Shown: positions 1-9,897 of the stretch, one piece after another
Numbering within the stretch: position 1 is the stretch's first letter
How the letters are laid out: each line of letters starts with the position of its first letter
NCBI GenBank assembly: GCA_963932145.1
Contig: CAWVQA010000069.1
Coordinates: 1 to 64,000 of the forward strand
Direction of reading: 5' to 3'
Source: Acanthosepion lycidas
Lineage: Eukaryota > Mollusca > Cephalopoda > Sepiida > Sepiidae
DNA: 64,000 bases
Position numbers and translations under genes: made by a program
Notes under the pieces: model-generated
Seen by the model: the letters and a program-made list of their open reading frames with translations, nothing else
What the model was told of the DNA's origin: nothing
The model's database searches: none

Positions 1-583
1 ATCGAATAGGCTAATAAAATCACTACCAAAATGACAAATCTTAATCGACTTTTTTTTTCGATACCCAAATAACGGGAACTGGGAACCCAAAGTTGAGCTT
101 CAAACGGCAATTTAAGGCATTTCTCTTGCAGCTAGGCTACCGGAAGTGGGTTTTATCAGATTCTCCAACTCATTGTGCATCGAATAGGCTAATAAAATCA
201 CTACCAAAAATGACAAATCTTAATCGACTTTTTTTTTTCGATACCCAAATAACGGGAACTGGGAACCCAAAGTTGAAGCTTCAAACGGCAAATTAAGGCA
301 TTTCCCTTGCAGCTAGGCTACCGGAAGTGGGGTTTATCAGATTCTCCAACTCATTGTGCATCGAATAGGCTAAAAAAATCACTACCAAAAATGACAAATC
401 TTAATCGACTTTTTTTTTCGATACCCAAATAACGGGAACTGGGAACCCAAAGTTGAAGCTTCAAACGGCAATTTAAGGCATTTCTCTTGCAGCTAGGCTA
501 CCGGAAGTGGGGTTTATCAGATTCTCCAACTCATTGTGCATCGAATAGGCTAAAAAAATCACTACCAAAAATGACAAATCTTA

Positions 584-602
584 ATCGACTTTTTTTTTCG
601 AT
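584..602. other. Short inverted repeat flanking the T run (ATCGA...TCGAT)
   Basis: ATCGA at 584-588 and TCGAT at 598-602 are reverse complements separated by a C and eight T. The arrangement recurs in most monomers. The stem is only 5 bp, so a stable hairpin in duplex DNA is doubtful; a T tract of this length is more likely to matter for bending or nucleosome position. In the diverged subfamily near 60 kb the last T of the run is A, which shortens the stem to 4 bp. Confidence 0.6.
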
Positions 603-632
603 ACCCAAATAACGGGAACTGGGAACCCAAAG

Positions 633-644
633 TTGAAGCTTCAA
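633..644. other. 12-bp perfect palindrome with HindIII site, present in nearly every monomer
   Basis: TTGAAGCTTCAA equals its own reverse complement and contains AAGCTT. It recurs once per monomer across the array, so HindIII digestion should give a 180-bp ladder. Rare monomers lose it: AAGATTC at about 48941, 57237, 60301 and 61561, AAGCATC at about 51105, and AAGGTTC at about 60661. A dyad this well conserved could bind a dimeric protein, but homogenisation alone also preserves it. Confidence 0.9.
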
Positions 645-719
645 ACGGCAATTTAAGGCATTTCTCTTGCAGCTAGGCTACCGGAAGTGGGGTTTATCAG
701 ATTCTCCAACTCATTGTGC

Positions 720-1620
720 ATCGAATAGGCTAAAAAAATCACTACCAAAAATGACAAATCTTAATCGACTTTTTTTTCGATACCCAAATAACGGGAACTG
801 GGAACCCAAAGTTGAAGCTTCAAACGGCAATTTAAGGCATTTCTCTTGCAGCTAGGCTACCGGAAGTGGGGTTTATCAGATTCTCCAACTCATTGTGCAT
901 CGAATAGGCTAATAAAATCACTACCAAAAATGACAAATCTTAATCGACTTTTTTTTTTCGATACCCAAATAACGGGAACTGGGAACCCAAAGTTGAAGCT
1001 TCAAACGGCAATTTAAGGCATTTCCCTTGCAGCTAGGCTACCGGAAATGGGTTTATCAGATTCTCCAACTCATTGTGCATCGAATAGGCTAATAAAATCA
1101 CTACCAAAAATGACAAATCTTAATCGACTTTTTTTTTTCGATACCCAAATAACGGGAACTGGGAACCCAAAGTTGAAGCTTCAAACGGCAATTTAAGACA
1201 TTTCACTTGCAGCTAGGCTACCGGAAGTGGGGTTTATCAGATTCTCCAACTCATTGTGCATCGAATAGGCTAAAAAAATCACTACCACAAATGACAAATC
1301 TTAATCGACTTTTTTTTTTCGATACCCAAATAACGGGAGCTGGGAACCCAAAGTTGAAGCTTCAAACGGCAATTTAAGGCATTTCTCTTGCAGCTAGGCT
1401 ACCGGAAGTGGGGTTTATCAGATTCTCCAACTCATTGTGCATCGAATAGGCTAATAAAATCACTACCAAAAATGACAAATCTTAATCGACTTTTTTTTTC
1501 GATACCCAAATAACGGGAATTGGGAACCCAAAGTTGAAGCTTCAAACGGCAATTTAAGGCATTTCTCTTGCAGCTAGGCTACCGGAAGTGGGGTTTATCA
1601 GATTCTCCAACTCATTGTGC
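720..1620. repeat. Five-monomer higher-order unit, copy 1
   Basis: Three consecutive tagged monomers identify the unit: AAGACATTTCAC (about 1197), CCACAAATG with GGGAGCTGGG (1288 and 1339), then GGGAATTGGG (about 1517). The same series recurs about 902 bp downstream. The first monomer is 179 bp, with eight T. Confidence 0.82.
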
Positions 1621-2522
1621 ATCGAATAGGCTAAAAAAATCACTACCAAAAATGACAAATCTTAATCGACTTTTTTTTTCGATACCCAAATAACGGGAAC
1701 TGGGAACCCAAAGTTGAAGCTTCAAACGGCAATTTAAGGCATTTCTCTTGCAGCTAGGCTACCGGAAGTGGGGTTTATCAGATTCTCCAACTCATTGTGC
1801 ATCGAATAGGCTAATAAAATCACTACCAAAAATGACAAATCTTAATCGACTTTTTTTTTTCGATACCCAAATAACGGGAACTGGGAACCCAAAGTTGAAG
1901 CTTCAAACGGCAATTTAAGGCATTTCCCTTGCAGCTAGGCTACCGGAAGTGGGGTTTATCAGATTCTCCAACTCATTGTGCATCGAATAGGCTAATAAAA
2001 TCACTACCAAAAATGACAAATCTTAATCGACTTTTTTTTTTCGATACCCAAATAACGGGAACTGGGAACCCAAAGTTGAAGCTTCAAACGGCAATTTAAG
2101 ACATTTCACTTGCAGCTAGGCTACCGGAAGTGGGGTTTATCAGATTCTCCAACTCATTGTGCATCGAATAGGCTAAAAAAATCACTACCACAAATGACAA
2201 ATCTTAATCGACTTTTTTTTTCGATACCCAAATAACGGGAGCTGGGAACCCAAAGTTGAAGCTTCAAACGGCAATTTAAGGCATTTCTCTTGCAGCTAGG
2301 CTACCGGAAGTGGGGTTTATCAGATTCTCCAACTCATTGTGCATCGAATAGGCTAATAAAATCACTACCAAAAATGACAAATCTTAATCGACTTTTTTTT
2401 TCGATACCCAAATAACGGGAATTGGGAACCCAAAGTTGAAGCTTCAAACGGCAATTTAAGGCATTTCTCTTGCAGCTAGGCTACCGGAAGTGGGGTTTAT
2501 CAGATTCTCCAACTCATTGTGC
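1621..2522. repeat. Five-monomer higher-order unit, copy 2
   Basis: This is a direct tandem copy of 720-1620. The tags CCACAAATG (2191), GGGAGCTGGG (2241) and GGGAATTGGG (about 2418) fall in the same order at offsets of 902-903 bp. The two copies differ mainly in T-run length and in a GGAAATGGGTTT variant present only in copy 1 (about 1043). The following monomer (2523-2702) is an ordinary one. Confidence 0.82.
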
Positions 2523-2702
2523 ATCGAATAGGCTAATAAAATCACTACCAAAAATGACAAATCTTAATCGACTTTTTTTTTCGATACCCAAATAACGGGA
2601 ACTGGGAACCCAAAGTTGAAGCTTCAAACGGCAATTTAAGGCATTTCTCTTGCAGCTAGGCTACCGGAAGTGGGGTTTATCAGATTCTCCAACTCATTGT
2701 GC

Positions 2703-3423
2703 ATCGAATAGGCTAATAAAATCACTACCAAAAATGACAAATCTTAATCGACTTTTTTTTTCGATACCCAAATAACGGGAACTGGGAACCCAAAGTTGAA
2801 GCTTCAAACGGCAATTTAAGGCATTTCTCTTGCAGCTAGGCTACCGGAAGTGGGTTTTATCAGATTCTCCAACTCATTGTGCATCGAATAGGCTAATAAA
2901 ATCACTACCAAAAATGACAAATCTTAATCGACTTTTTTTTTTCGATACCCAAATAACGGGAACTGGGAACCCAAAGTTGAAGCTTCAAACGGCAAATTAA
3001 GGCATTTCCCTTGCAGCTAGGCTACCGGAAGTGGGGTTTATCAGATTCTCCAACTCATTGTGCATCGAATAGGCTAAAAAAATCACTACCAAAAATGACA
3101 AATCTTAATCGACTTTTTTTTTCGATACCCAAATAACGGGAACTGGGAACCCAAAGTTGAAGCTTCAAACGGCAATTTAAGGCATTTCTCTTGCAGCTAG
3201 GCTACCGGAAGTGGGGTTTATCAGATTCTCCAACTCATTGTGCATCGAATAGGCTAAAAAAATCACTACCAAAAATGACAAATCTTAATCGACTTTTTTT
3301 TTCGATACCCAAATAACGGGAACTGGGAACCCAAAGTTGAAGCTTCAAACGGCAATTTAAGGCATTTCTCTTGCAGCTAGGCTACCGGAAGTGGGGTTTA
3401 TCAGATTCTCCAACTCATTGTGC
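2703..3423. repeat. Copy of the window's first four monomers
   Basis: It carries the GTGGGTTTTAT (about 2851) and CAAATTAAGG (about 2992) tags in consecutive monomers, as at 1-719. Together with the five-monomer pair between them, this gives a 15-monomer period at the left edge of the window. Confidence 0.78.
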
Positions 3424-6309
3424 ATCGAATAGGCTAATAAAATCACTACCAAAAATGACAAATCTTAATCGACTTTTTTTTTTCGATACCCAAATAACGG
3501 GAACTGGGAACCCAAAGTTGAAGCTTCAAACGGCAATTTAAGGCATTTCCCTTGCAGCTAGGCTACCGGAAGTGGGGTTTATCAGATTCTCCAACTCATT
3601 GTGCATCGAATAGGCTAAAAAAATCACTACCAAAAATGACAAATCTTAATCGACTTTTTTTTTCGATACCCAAATAACGGGAACTGGGAACCCAAAGTTG
3701 AAGCTTCAAACGGCAATTTAAGGCATTTCTCTTGCAGCTAGGCTACCGGAAGTGGGGTTTATCAGATTCTCCAACTCATTGTGCATCGAATAGGCTAATA
3801 AAATCACTACCAAAAATGACAAATCTTAATCGACTTTTTTTTTCGATACCCAAATAACCGGAACTGGGAACCCAAAGTTGAAGCTTCAAACGGCAATTTA
3901 AGGCATTTCTCTTGCAGCTAGGCTACCGGAAGTGGGGTTTATCAGATTCTCCAACTCATTGTGCATCTAATAGGCTAATAAAATCACTACCAAAAATGAC
4001 AAATCTTAATCGACTTTTTTTTTTCGATACCCAAATAACGGGAACTGGGAACCCAAAGTTGAAGCTTCAAACGGCAATTTAAGGCATTTCCCTTGCAGCT
4101 AGGCTACCGGAAGTGGGGTTTATCAGATTCTCCAACTCATTGTGCATCGAATAGGCTAAAAAAATCACTACCAAAAATGACAAATCTTAATCGACTTTTT
4201 TTTTCGATACCCAAATAACGGGAACTGGGAACCCAAAGTTGAAGCTTCAAACGGCAATTTAAGGCATTTCTCTTGCAGCTAGGCTACCGGAAGTGGGGTT
4301 TATCAGATTCTCCAACTCATTGTGCATCGAATAGGCTAATAAAATCACTACCAAAAATGACAAATCTTAATCGACTTTTTTTTTTCGATACCCAAATAAC
4401 GGGAACTGGGAACCCAAAGTTGAAGCTTCAAACGGCAATTTAAGGCATTTCCCTTGCAGCTAGGCTACCGGAAGTGGGGTTTATCAGATTCTCCAACTCA
4501 TTGTGCATCGAATAGGCTAAAAAAATCACTACCAAAAATGACAAATCTTAATCGACTTTTTTTTTCGATACCCAAATAACGGGAACTGGGAACCCAAAGT
4601 TGAAGCTTCAAACGGCAATTTAAGGCATTTCTCTTGCAGCTAGGCTACCGGAAGTGGGGTTTATCAGATTCTCCAACTCATTGTGTATCGAATAGGCTAA
4701 TAAAATCACTACCAAAAATGACAAATCTTAATCGACTTTTTTTTTCGATACCCAAATAACGGGAACTGGGAACCCAAAGTTGAAGCTTCAAACGGCAATT
4801 TAAGGCATTTCTCTTGCAGCTAGGCTACCGGAAGTGGGGTTTATCAGATTCTCCAACTCATTGTGCATCGAATAGGCTAAAAAAATCACTACCAAAAATG
4901 ACAAATCTTAATCGACTTTTTTTTTCGATACCCAAATAACGGGAACTGGGAACCCAAAGTTGAAGCTTCAGACGGCAATTTAAGGCATTTCTCTTGCAGC
5001 TAGGCTACCGGAAGTGGGGTTTATCAGATTCTCCAACTCATTGTGCATCGAATAGGCTAATAAAATCACTACCAAAAATGACAAATCTTAATCGACTTTT
5101 TTTTTCGATACCCAAATAACGGGAACTGGGAACCCAAAGTTGAAGCTTCAAACGGCAATTTAAGGCATTTCTCTTGCAGCTAGGCTACCGGAAGTGTGGT
5201 TTATCAGATTCTCCAACTCATTGTGCATCGAATAGGCTAATAAAATCACTACCAAAAATGACAAATCTTAATCGACTTTTTTTTTTCGATACCCAAATAA
5301 CGGGAACTGGGAACCCAAAGTTGAAGCTTCAAACGGCAATTTAAGGCATTTCTCTTGCAGCTAGGCTACCGGAAGTGGGGTTTATCAGATTCTCCAACTC
5401 ATTGTGCATCGAATAGGCTAATAAAATCACTACCAAAAATGACAAATCTTAATCGACATTTTTATTTCGATACCCAAATAACGGGAACTGGGAACCCAAA
5501 GTTGAAGCTTCAAACGGCAATTTAAGGCATTTCCCTTGCAGCTAGGCTACCGGAAGTGGGGTTTATCAGATTCTCCAACTCATTGTGCATCGAATAGGCG
5601 AAAAAAATCACTACCAAAAATGACAAATCTTAATCGACTTTTTTTTTCGATACCCAAATAACGGGAACTGGGAACCCAAAGTTAAAGCTTCAAACGGCAA
5701 TTTAAGGCATTTCTCTTGCAGCTAGGCTACCGGAAGTGGGGTTTATCAGATTCTCCAACTCATTGTGCATCGAATAGGCTAATAAAATCACTACCAAAAA
5801 TGACAAATCTTAATCGACTTTTTTTTTCGATACCCAAATAACGGGAACTGGGAACCCAAAGTTGAAGCTTCAAACGGCAATTTAAGGCATTTCTCTTGCA
5901 GCTAGGCTACCGGAAGTGGGGTTTATCAGATTCTCCAACTCATTGTGCATCGAATAGGCTAATAAAATCACTACCAAAAATGACAAATCTTAATCGACTT
6001 TTTTTTTTCGATACCCAAATAACGGGAACTGGGAACCCAAAGTTGAAGCTTCAAACGGCAATTTAAGGCATTTCCCTTGCAGCTAGGCTACCGGAAGTGG
6101 GGTTTATCAGATTCTCCAACTCATTGTGCATCGAATAGGCTAAAAAAATCACTACCAAAAATGACAAATCTTAATCGACTTTTTTTTTCGATACCCAAAT
6201 AACGGGAACTGGGAACCCAAAGTTGAAGCTTCAAACGGCAATTTAAGGCATTTCTCTTGCAGCTAGGCTACCGGAAGTGGGGTTTATCAGATTCTCCAAC
6301 TCATTGTGC
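3424..6309. repeat. Ordinary satellite monomers
   Basis: About 16 monomers alternate between the common variant states. I saw only scattered single substitutions: ATAACCGGAACT near 3857, CATCTAATAGG near 3967, CAGACGG near 4970, a broken T run (CATTTTTATTTCG) near 5456, AGGCGAAAAA near 5598, and AGTTAAAGC near 5684. No gene or insertion is present. Confidence 0.9.
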
Positions 6310-9300
6310 ATCGAATAGGCTAATAAAATCACTACCAAAAATGACAAATCTTAATCGACTTTTTTTTTCGATACCCAAATAACGGGAACTGGGAACCCAA
6401 AGTTGAAGCTTCAAACGGCAATTTAAGGCATTTCTCTTGCAGCTAGGCTACCGGAAGTGGGGTTTATCAGATTCTCCAACTCATTGTGCATCGAATAGGC
6501 TAATAAAATCACTACCAAAAATGACAAATCTTAATCGACTTTTTTTTTTCGATACCCAAATAACGGGAACTGGGAACCCAAAGTTGAAGCTTCAAACGGC
6601 AATTTAAGGCATTTCCCTTGCAGCTAGGCTACCGGAAGTGGGGTTTATCAGATTCTCCAACTCATTGTGCATCGAATAGGCTAATATAAATCACTACCAA
6701 AAATGACAAATCTTAATCGACTTTTTTTTTCGATACCCAAATAACGGGAACTGGGAACCCAAAGTTGAAGCTTCAAACGGCAATTTAAGGCATTTCTCTT
6801 GCAGCTAGGCTACGGGAAGTGGGGTTTATCAGATTCTCCAACTCATTGTGCATCGAATAGGCTAATAAAATCACTACCAAAATTGACAAATCTTAATCGA
6901 CTTTTTTTTTCGATACCCAAATAACGGGAACTGGGAACCCAAAGTTGAAGCTTCAAACGGCAATTTAAGGCATTTCCCTTGCAGCTAGGCTACCGGAAGT
7001 GGGGTTTATCAGATTCTCCAACTCATTGTGCATCGAATAGGCTAAAAAAATCACTACCAAAAATGACAAATCTTAATCGACTTTTTTTTTCGATACCCAA
7101 ATAACGGGAACTGGGAACCCAAAGTTGAAGCTTCAAACGGCAATTTAAGGCATTTCTCTTGCAGCTAGGCTACCGGAAGTGGGGTTTATCAGATTCTCCA
7201 ACTCATTGTGCATCGAATAGGCTAATAAAATCACTACCAAAATGACAAATCTTAATCGACTTTTTTTTTCGATACCCAAATAACGGGAACTGGGAACCCA
7301 AAGTTGAAGCTTCAAACGGCAATTTAAGGCATTTCTCTTGCAGCTAGGCTACCGGAAGTGGGGTTTATCAGATTCTCCAACTCATTGTGCATCGAATAGG
7401 CTAATAAAATCACTACCAAAAATGACAAATCTTAATCGACTTTTTTTTTCGATACCCAAATAACGGGAACTGGGAACCCAAAGTTGAAGCTTCAAACGGC
7501 AATTTAAGGCATTTCTCTTGCAGCTAGGCTACCGGAAGTGGGGTTTATCAGATTCTCCAACTCATTGTGCATCGAATAGGCTAAAAAAATCACTACCAAA
7601 AATGACAAATCTTAATCGACTTTTTTTTTCGATACCCAAATAACGGGAACTGGGAACCCAAAGTTGAAGCTTCAAACGGCAATTTAAGGCATTTCTCTTG
7701 CAGCTAGGCTACCGGAAGTGGGGTTTATCAGATTCTCCAACTCATTGTGCATCGAATAGGCTAATAAAATCACTACCAAAAATGACAAATCTTAATCGAC
7801 TTTTTTTTTCGATACCCAAATAACGGGAACTGGGAACCCAAAGTTGAAGCTTCAAACGGCAATTTAAGGCATTTCTCTTGCAGCTAGGCTACCGGAAGTG
7901 GGGTTTATCAGATTCTCCAACTCATTGTGCATCGAATAGGCTAATAAAATCACTACCAAAAATGACAAATCTTAATCGACTTTTTTTTTTCGATACCCAA
8001 ATAACGGGAACTGGGAACCCAAAGTTGAAGCTTCAAACGGCAATTTAAGGCATTTCTCTTGCAGCTAGGCTACCGGAAGTGGGGTTTATCAGATTCTCCA
8101 ACTCATTGTGCATCGAATAGGCTAAAAAATCACTACCAAAAATGACAAATCTTATCGACTTTTTTTTTCGATACCCAAATAACGGGAACTGGGAACCCAA
8201 AGTTGAAGCTTCAAACGGCAATTTAAGGCATTTCTCTTGCAGCTAGGCTACGGAAGTGGGGTTTATCAGATTCTCCAACTCATTGTGCATCGAATAGGCT
8301 AAAAAAATCACTACCAAAAATGACAAATCTTAATCGACTTTTTTTTCGATACCCAAATAACGGGAACTGGGAACCCAAAGTTGAAGCTTCAAACGGCAAT
8401 TTAGGCATTTCTCTTGCAGCTAGGCTACCGGAAGTGGGTGTTTATCAGATTCTCCAACTCATTGTGCATCGAATAGGCTAATAAAATCACTACCAAAAAT
8501 GACAAATCTTAATCGACTTTTTTTTTCGATACCCAAATAACGGGAACTGGGAACCCAAAGTTGAAGCTTCAAACGCAATTTAAGGCATTTCCCTTGCAGC
8601 TAGGCTACCGGAAGTGGGGTTATCAGATTCTCCAACTCATTGTGCATCGAATAGGCTAAAAAAATCACTACCAAAAATGACAAATCTTAATCGACTTTTT
8701 TTTCGATACCCAAATAACGGGAACTGGGAACCCAAAGTTGAAGCTTCAAACGGCAATTTAAGGCATTCTCTTGAAGCTAGGCTACCGGAAGTGGGGTTTA
8801 TCAGATTCTCCAACTCATTGTGCATCGAATAGGCTAATAAAATCACTACCAAAAATGACAAATCTGAATCGACTTTTTTTTTTGTTACCCAAATAACGGG
8901 AACTGGGAACCCAAAGTTGAAGCTTCAAACGGCAATTTAAGGCATTTCTCTTGCAGCTAGGCTACCGGAAGTGGGGTTTATCAGATTCCTCCAACTCATT
9001 GTGCATCGAATAGGCTAATAAAATCACTACCAAAAATGACAAATCTTAATCGACTTTTTTTTTTCGATACCCAAATAACGGGAACTGGGAACCCAAAGTT
9101 GAAGCTTCAAACGGCAATTTAAGCATTTCTCTTGCAGCTAGGCTACCGGAAGTGGGGTTTATCAGATTCTCCAACTCATTGTGCATCGAATAGGCTAATA
9201 AAATCACTACCAAAAATGACAAATCTTAATCGACTTTTTTTTCGATACCCAAATAACGGGAACTGGGAAACCAAAGTTGAAGCTTCAAACGGCAATTTAA

Positions 9301-9363
9301 GGCATTTCCCTTGCAGCTAGGCTACCGGAAGTGGGGTTTATCAGATTCTCCAACTCATTGTGC
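6310..9363. repeat. 19-monomer-offset duplication, copy 1
   Basis: Tags in order: CTAATATAAATC (6681), TACGGGAAG (about 6813), CAAAATTGAC (about 6888), CCAAAATGAC (about 7237), CTTGAAGCTAGG (about 8771), CTGAATCGAC with TTTGTTACCC (about 8864-8890), and GGGAAACC (about 9266). The same order appears about 3407 bp downstream. Nineteen monomers would be about 3420-3425 bp; the shortfall comes from single-base losses in the second half of this copy (see 8112-9897). Confidence 0.82.
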
Positions 9364-9897
9364 ATCGAATAGGCTAAAAAAATCACTACCAAAAATGACA
9401 AATCTTAATCGACTTTTTTTTTCGATACCCAAATAACGGAACTGGGAACCCAAAGTTGAAGCTTCAAACGGCAATTTAAGGCATTTCCCTTGCAGCTAGG
9501 CTACCGGAAGTGGGGTTTATCAGATTCTCCAACTCATTGTGCATCGAATAGGCTAAAAAAATCACTACCAAAATGACAAATCTTAATCGACTTTTTTTTT
9601 CGATACCCAAATAACGGGAACTGGGAACCCAAAGTTGAAGCTTCAAACGGCATTTAAGGCATTTCTCTTGAAGCTAGGCTACCGGAAGTGGGGTTTATCA
9701 GTTTCTCCAACTCATTGTGCATCGAATAGGCTATAAAATCACTACCAAAAATGACAAATCTTAATCGACTTTTTTTTTCGTACCCAAATAACGGGAACTG
9801 GAACCCAAAGTTGAAGCTTCAAACGGCAATTTAAGGCATTTCTCTTGCAGCTAGGCTACCGGAAGTGGGGTTTATCAGATTCTCCAATCTCTTGTGC
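8112..9897. other. Indel-dense patch of ten monomers, probable unpolished assembly
   Basis: Ten monomers here total 1786 bp, 14 bp short of 10 x 180, while flanking monomers hold 180-181 bp. Almost every copy has a private one-base change, mostly a deletion in a short homopolymer: CTAAAAAATC (8121), CTTATCG (8152), CTACGGAAG (8248), TTTAGGC (8401), an inserted T in GTGGGTGTTT (8436), AACGCAATT (8573), GGGGTTATC (8617), GGCATTCTC (8762), an inserted C in GATTCCTCC (8985), TTAAGCATT (9119), ACGGAACTGG (9436), GGCATTTAAGG (9649), CTATAAAATC (9731), TCGTACCC (9778), CTGGAACCC (9798) and others. These errors are not shared with the downstream copy of the same tagged monomers, which is clean. That pattern is typical of uncorrected long-read sequence. 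True local decay is possible but less likely. Confidence 0.8.
9364..9719. repeat. Two monomers between the 19-monomer-offset copies
   Basis: These two monomers lie inside the indel-dense patch. The second carries CTTGAAGCTAGG (about 9668) and a CAGTTTCTCC substitution (about 9699). They do not match the monomers found at the equivalent place after the downstream copy. Confidence 0.6.

Larger units (their letters stand above)
1..719. repeat. First four monomers, copy of 2703-3423
   Basis: The first monomer has GTGGGTTTTAT (about 147-157) in place of GTGGGGTTTAT, and the second has CAAATTAAGG (about 288) in place of CAATTTAAGG. Both tags recur in the same order at about 2851 and 2992, an offset of 2704 bp or 15 monomers. 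The first monomer also has two one-base losses (ACCAAAATGAC near 27 and AGTTGAGCTT near 91) that its partner lacks. Confidence 0.8.
540..719. repeat. Representative 180-bp monomer with internal map
   Basis: This copy carries one of the common states at every variable site and serves as the reference for monomer positions 1-180. Position 1 is the A of ATCGAATAGG. Positions 13-19 are A-rich. Arms ATCGA (45-49) and TCGAT (59-63) flank the T run (51-59). TTCG (58-61) and CGGGA (74-78) are separated by 12 bases. The palindrome lies at 94-105 with HindIII AAGCTT at 97-102. TAGGCTA occurs at 7-13 and 135-141. The major variable sites are 15 (A or T), T-run length 9 or 10, and 126 (T or C). G+C is 71 of 180. 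Because 180 is a multiple of three, reading frame is kept between T9 monomers and shifts by one at each T10 monomer. Confidence 0.95.

Noticed and set aside
584..602. Intrinsic terminator or RNA polymerase III terminator at the T run
   Set aside because: The stem is only 5 bp with the T run inside the loop, not after the stem, and no transcription unit precedes it.
597..617. Canonical CENP-B box
   Set aside because: TTCG and CGGGA are present but separated by 12 bases; the box needs 7 with an A at the fixed internal position.
93..855. Open frames of 62-67 codons near the window start, and similar ones at 31628-31933 and 49047-49241
   Set aside because: All translate the same monomer and are repeated or broken according to T9/T10 length and point changes. 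They are not genes.
8614..9320. Short open frames of 62-74 codons on both strands
   Set aside because: They exist only because one-base indels in the noisy patch shift the frame between monomers, or because no in-frame stop falls in about one monomer length.
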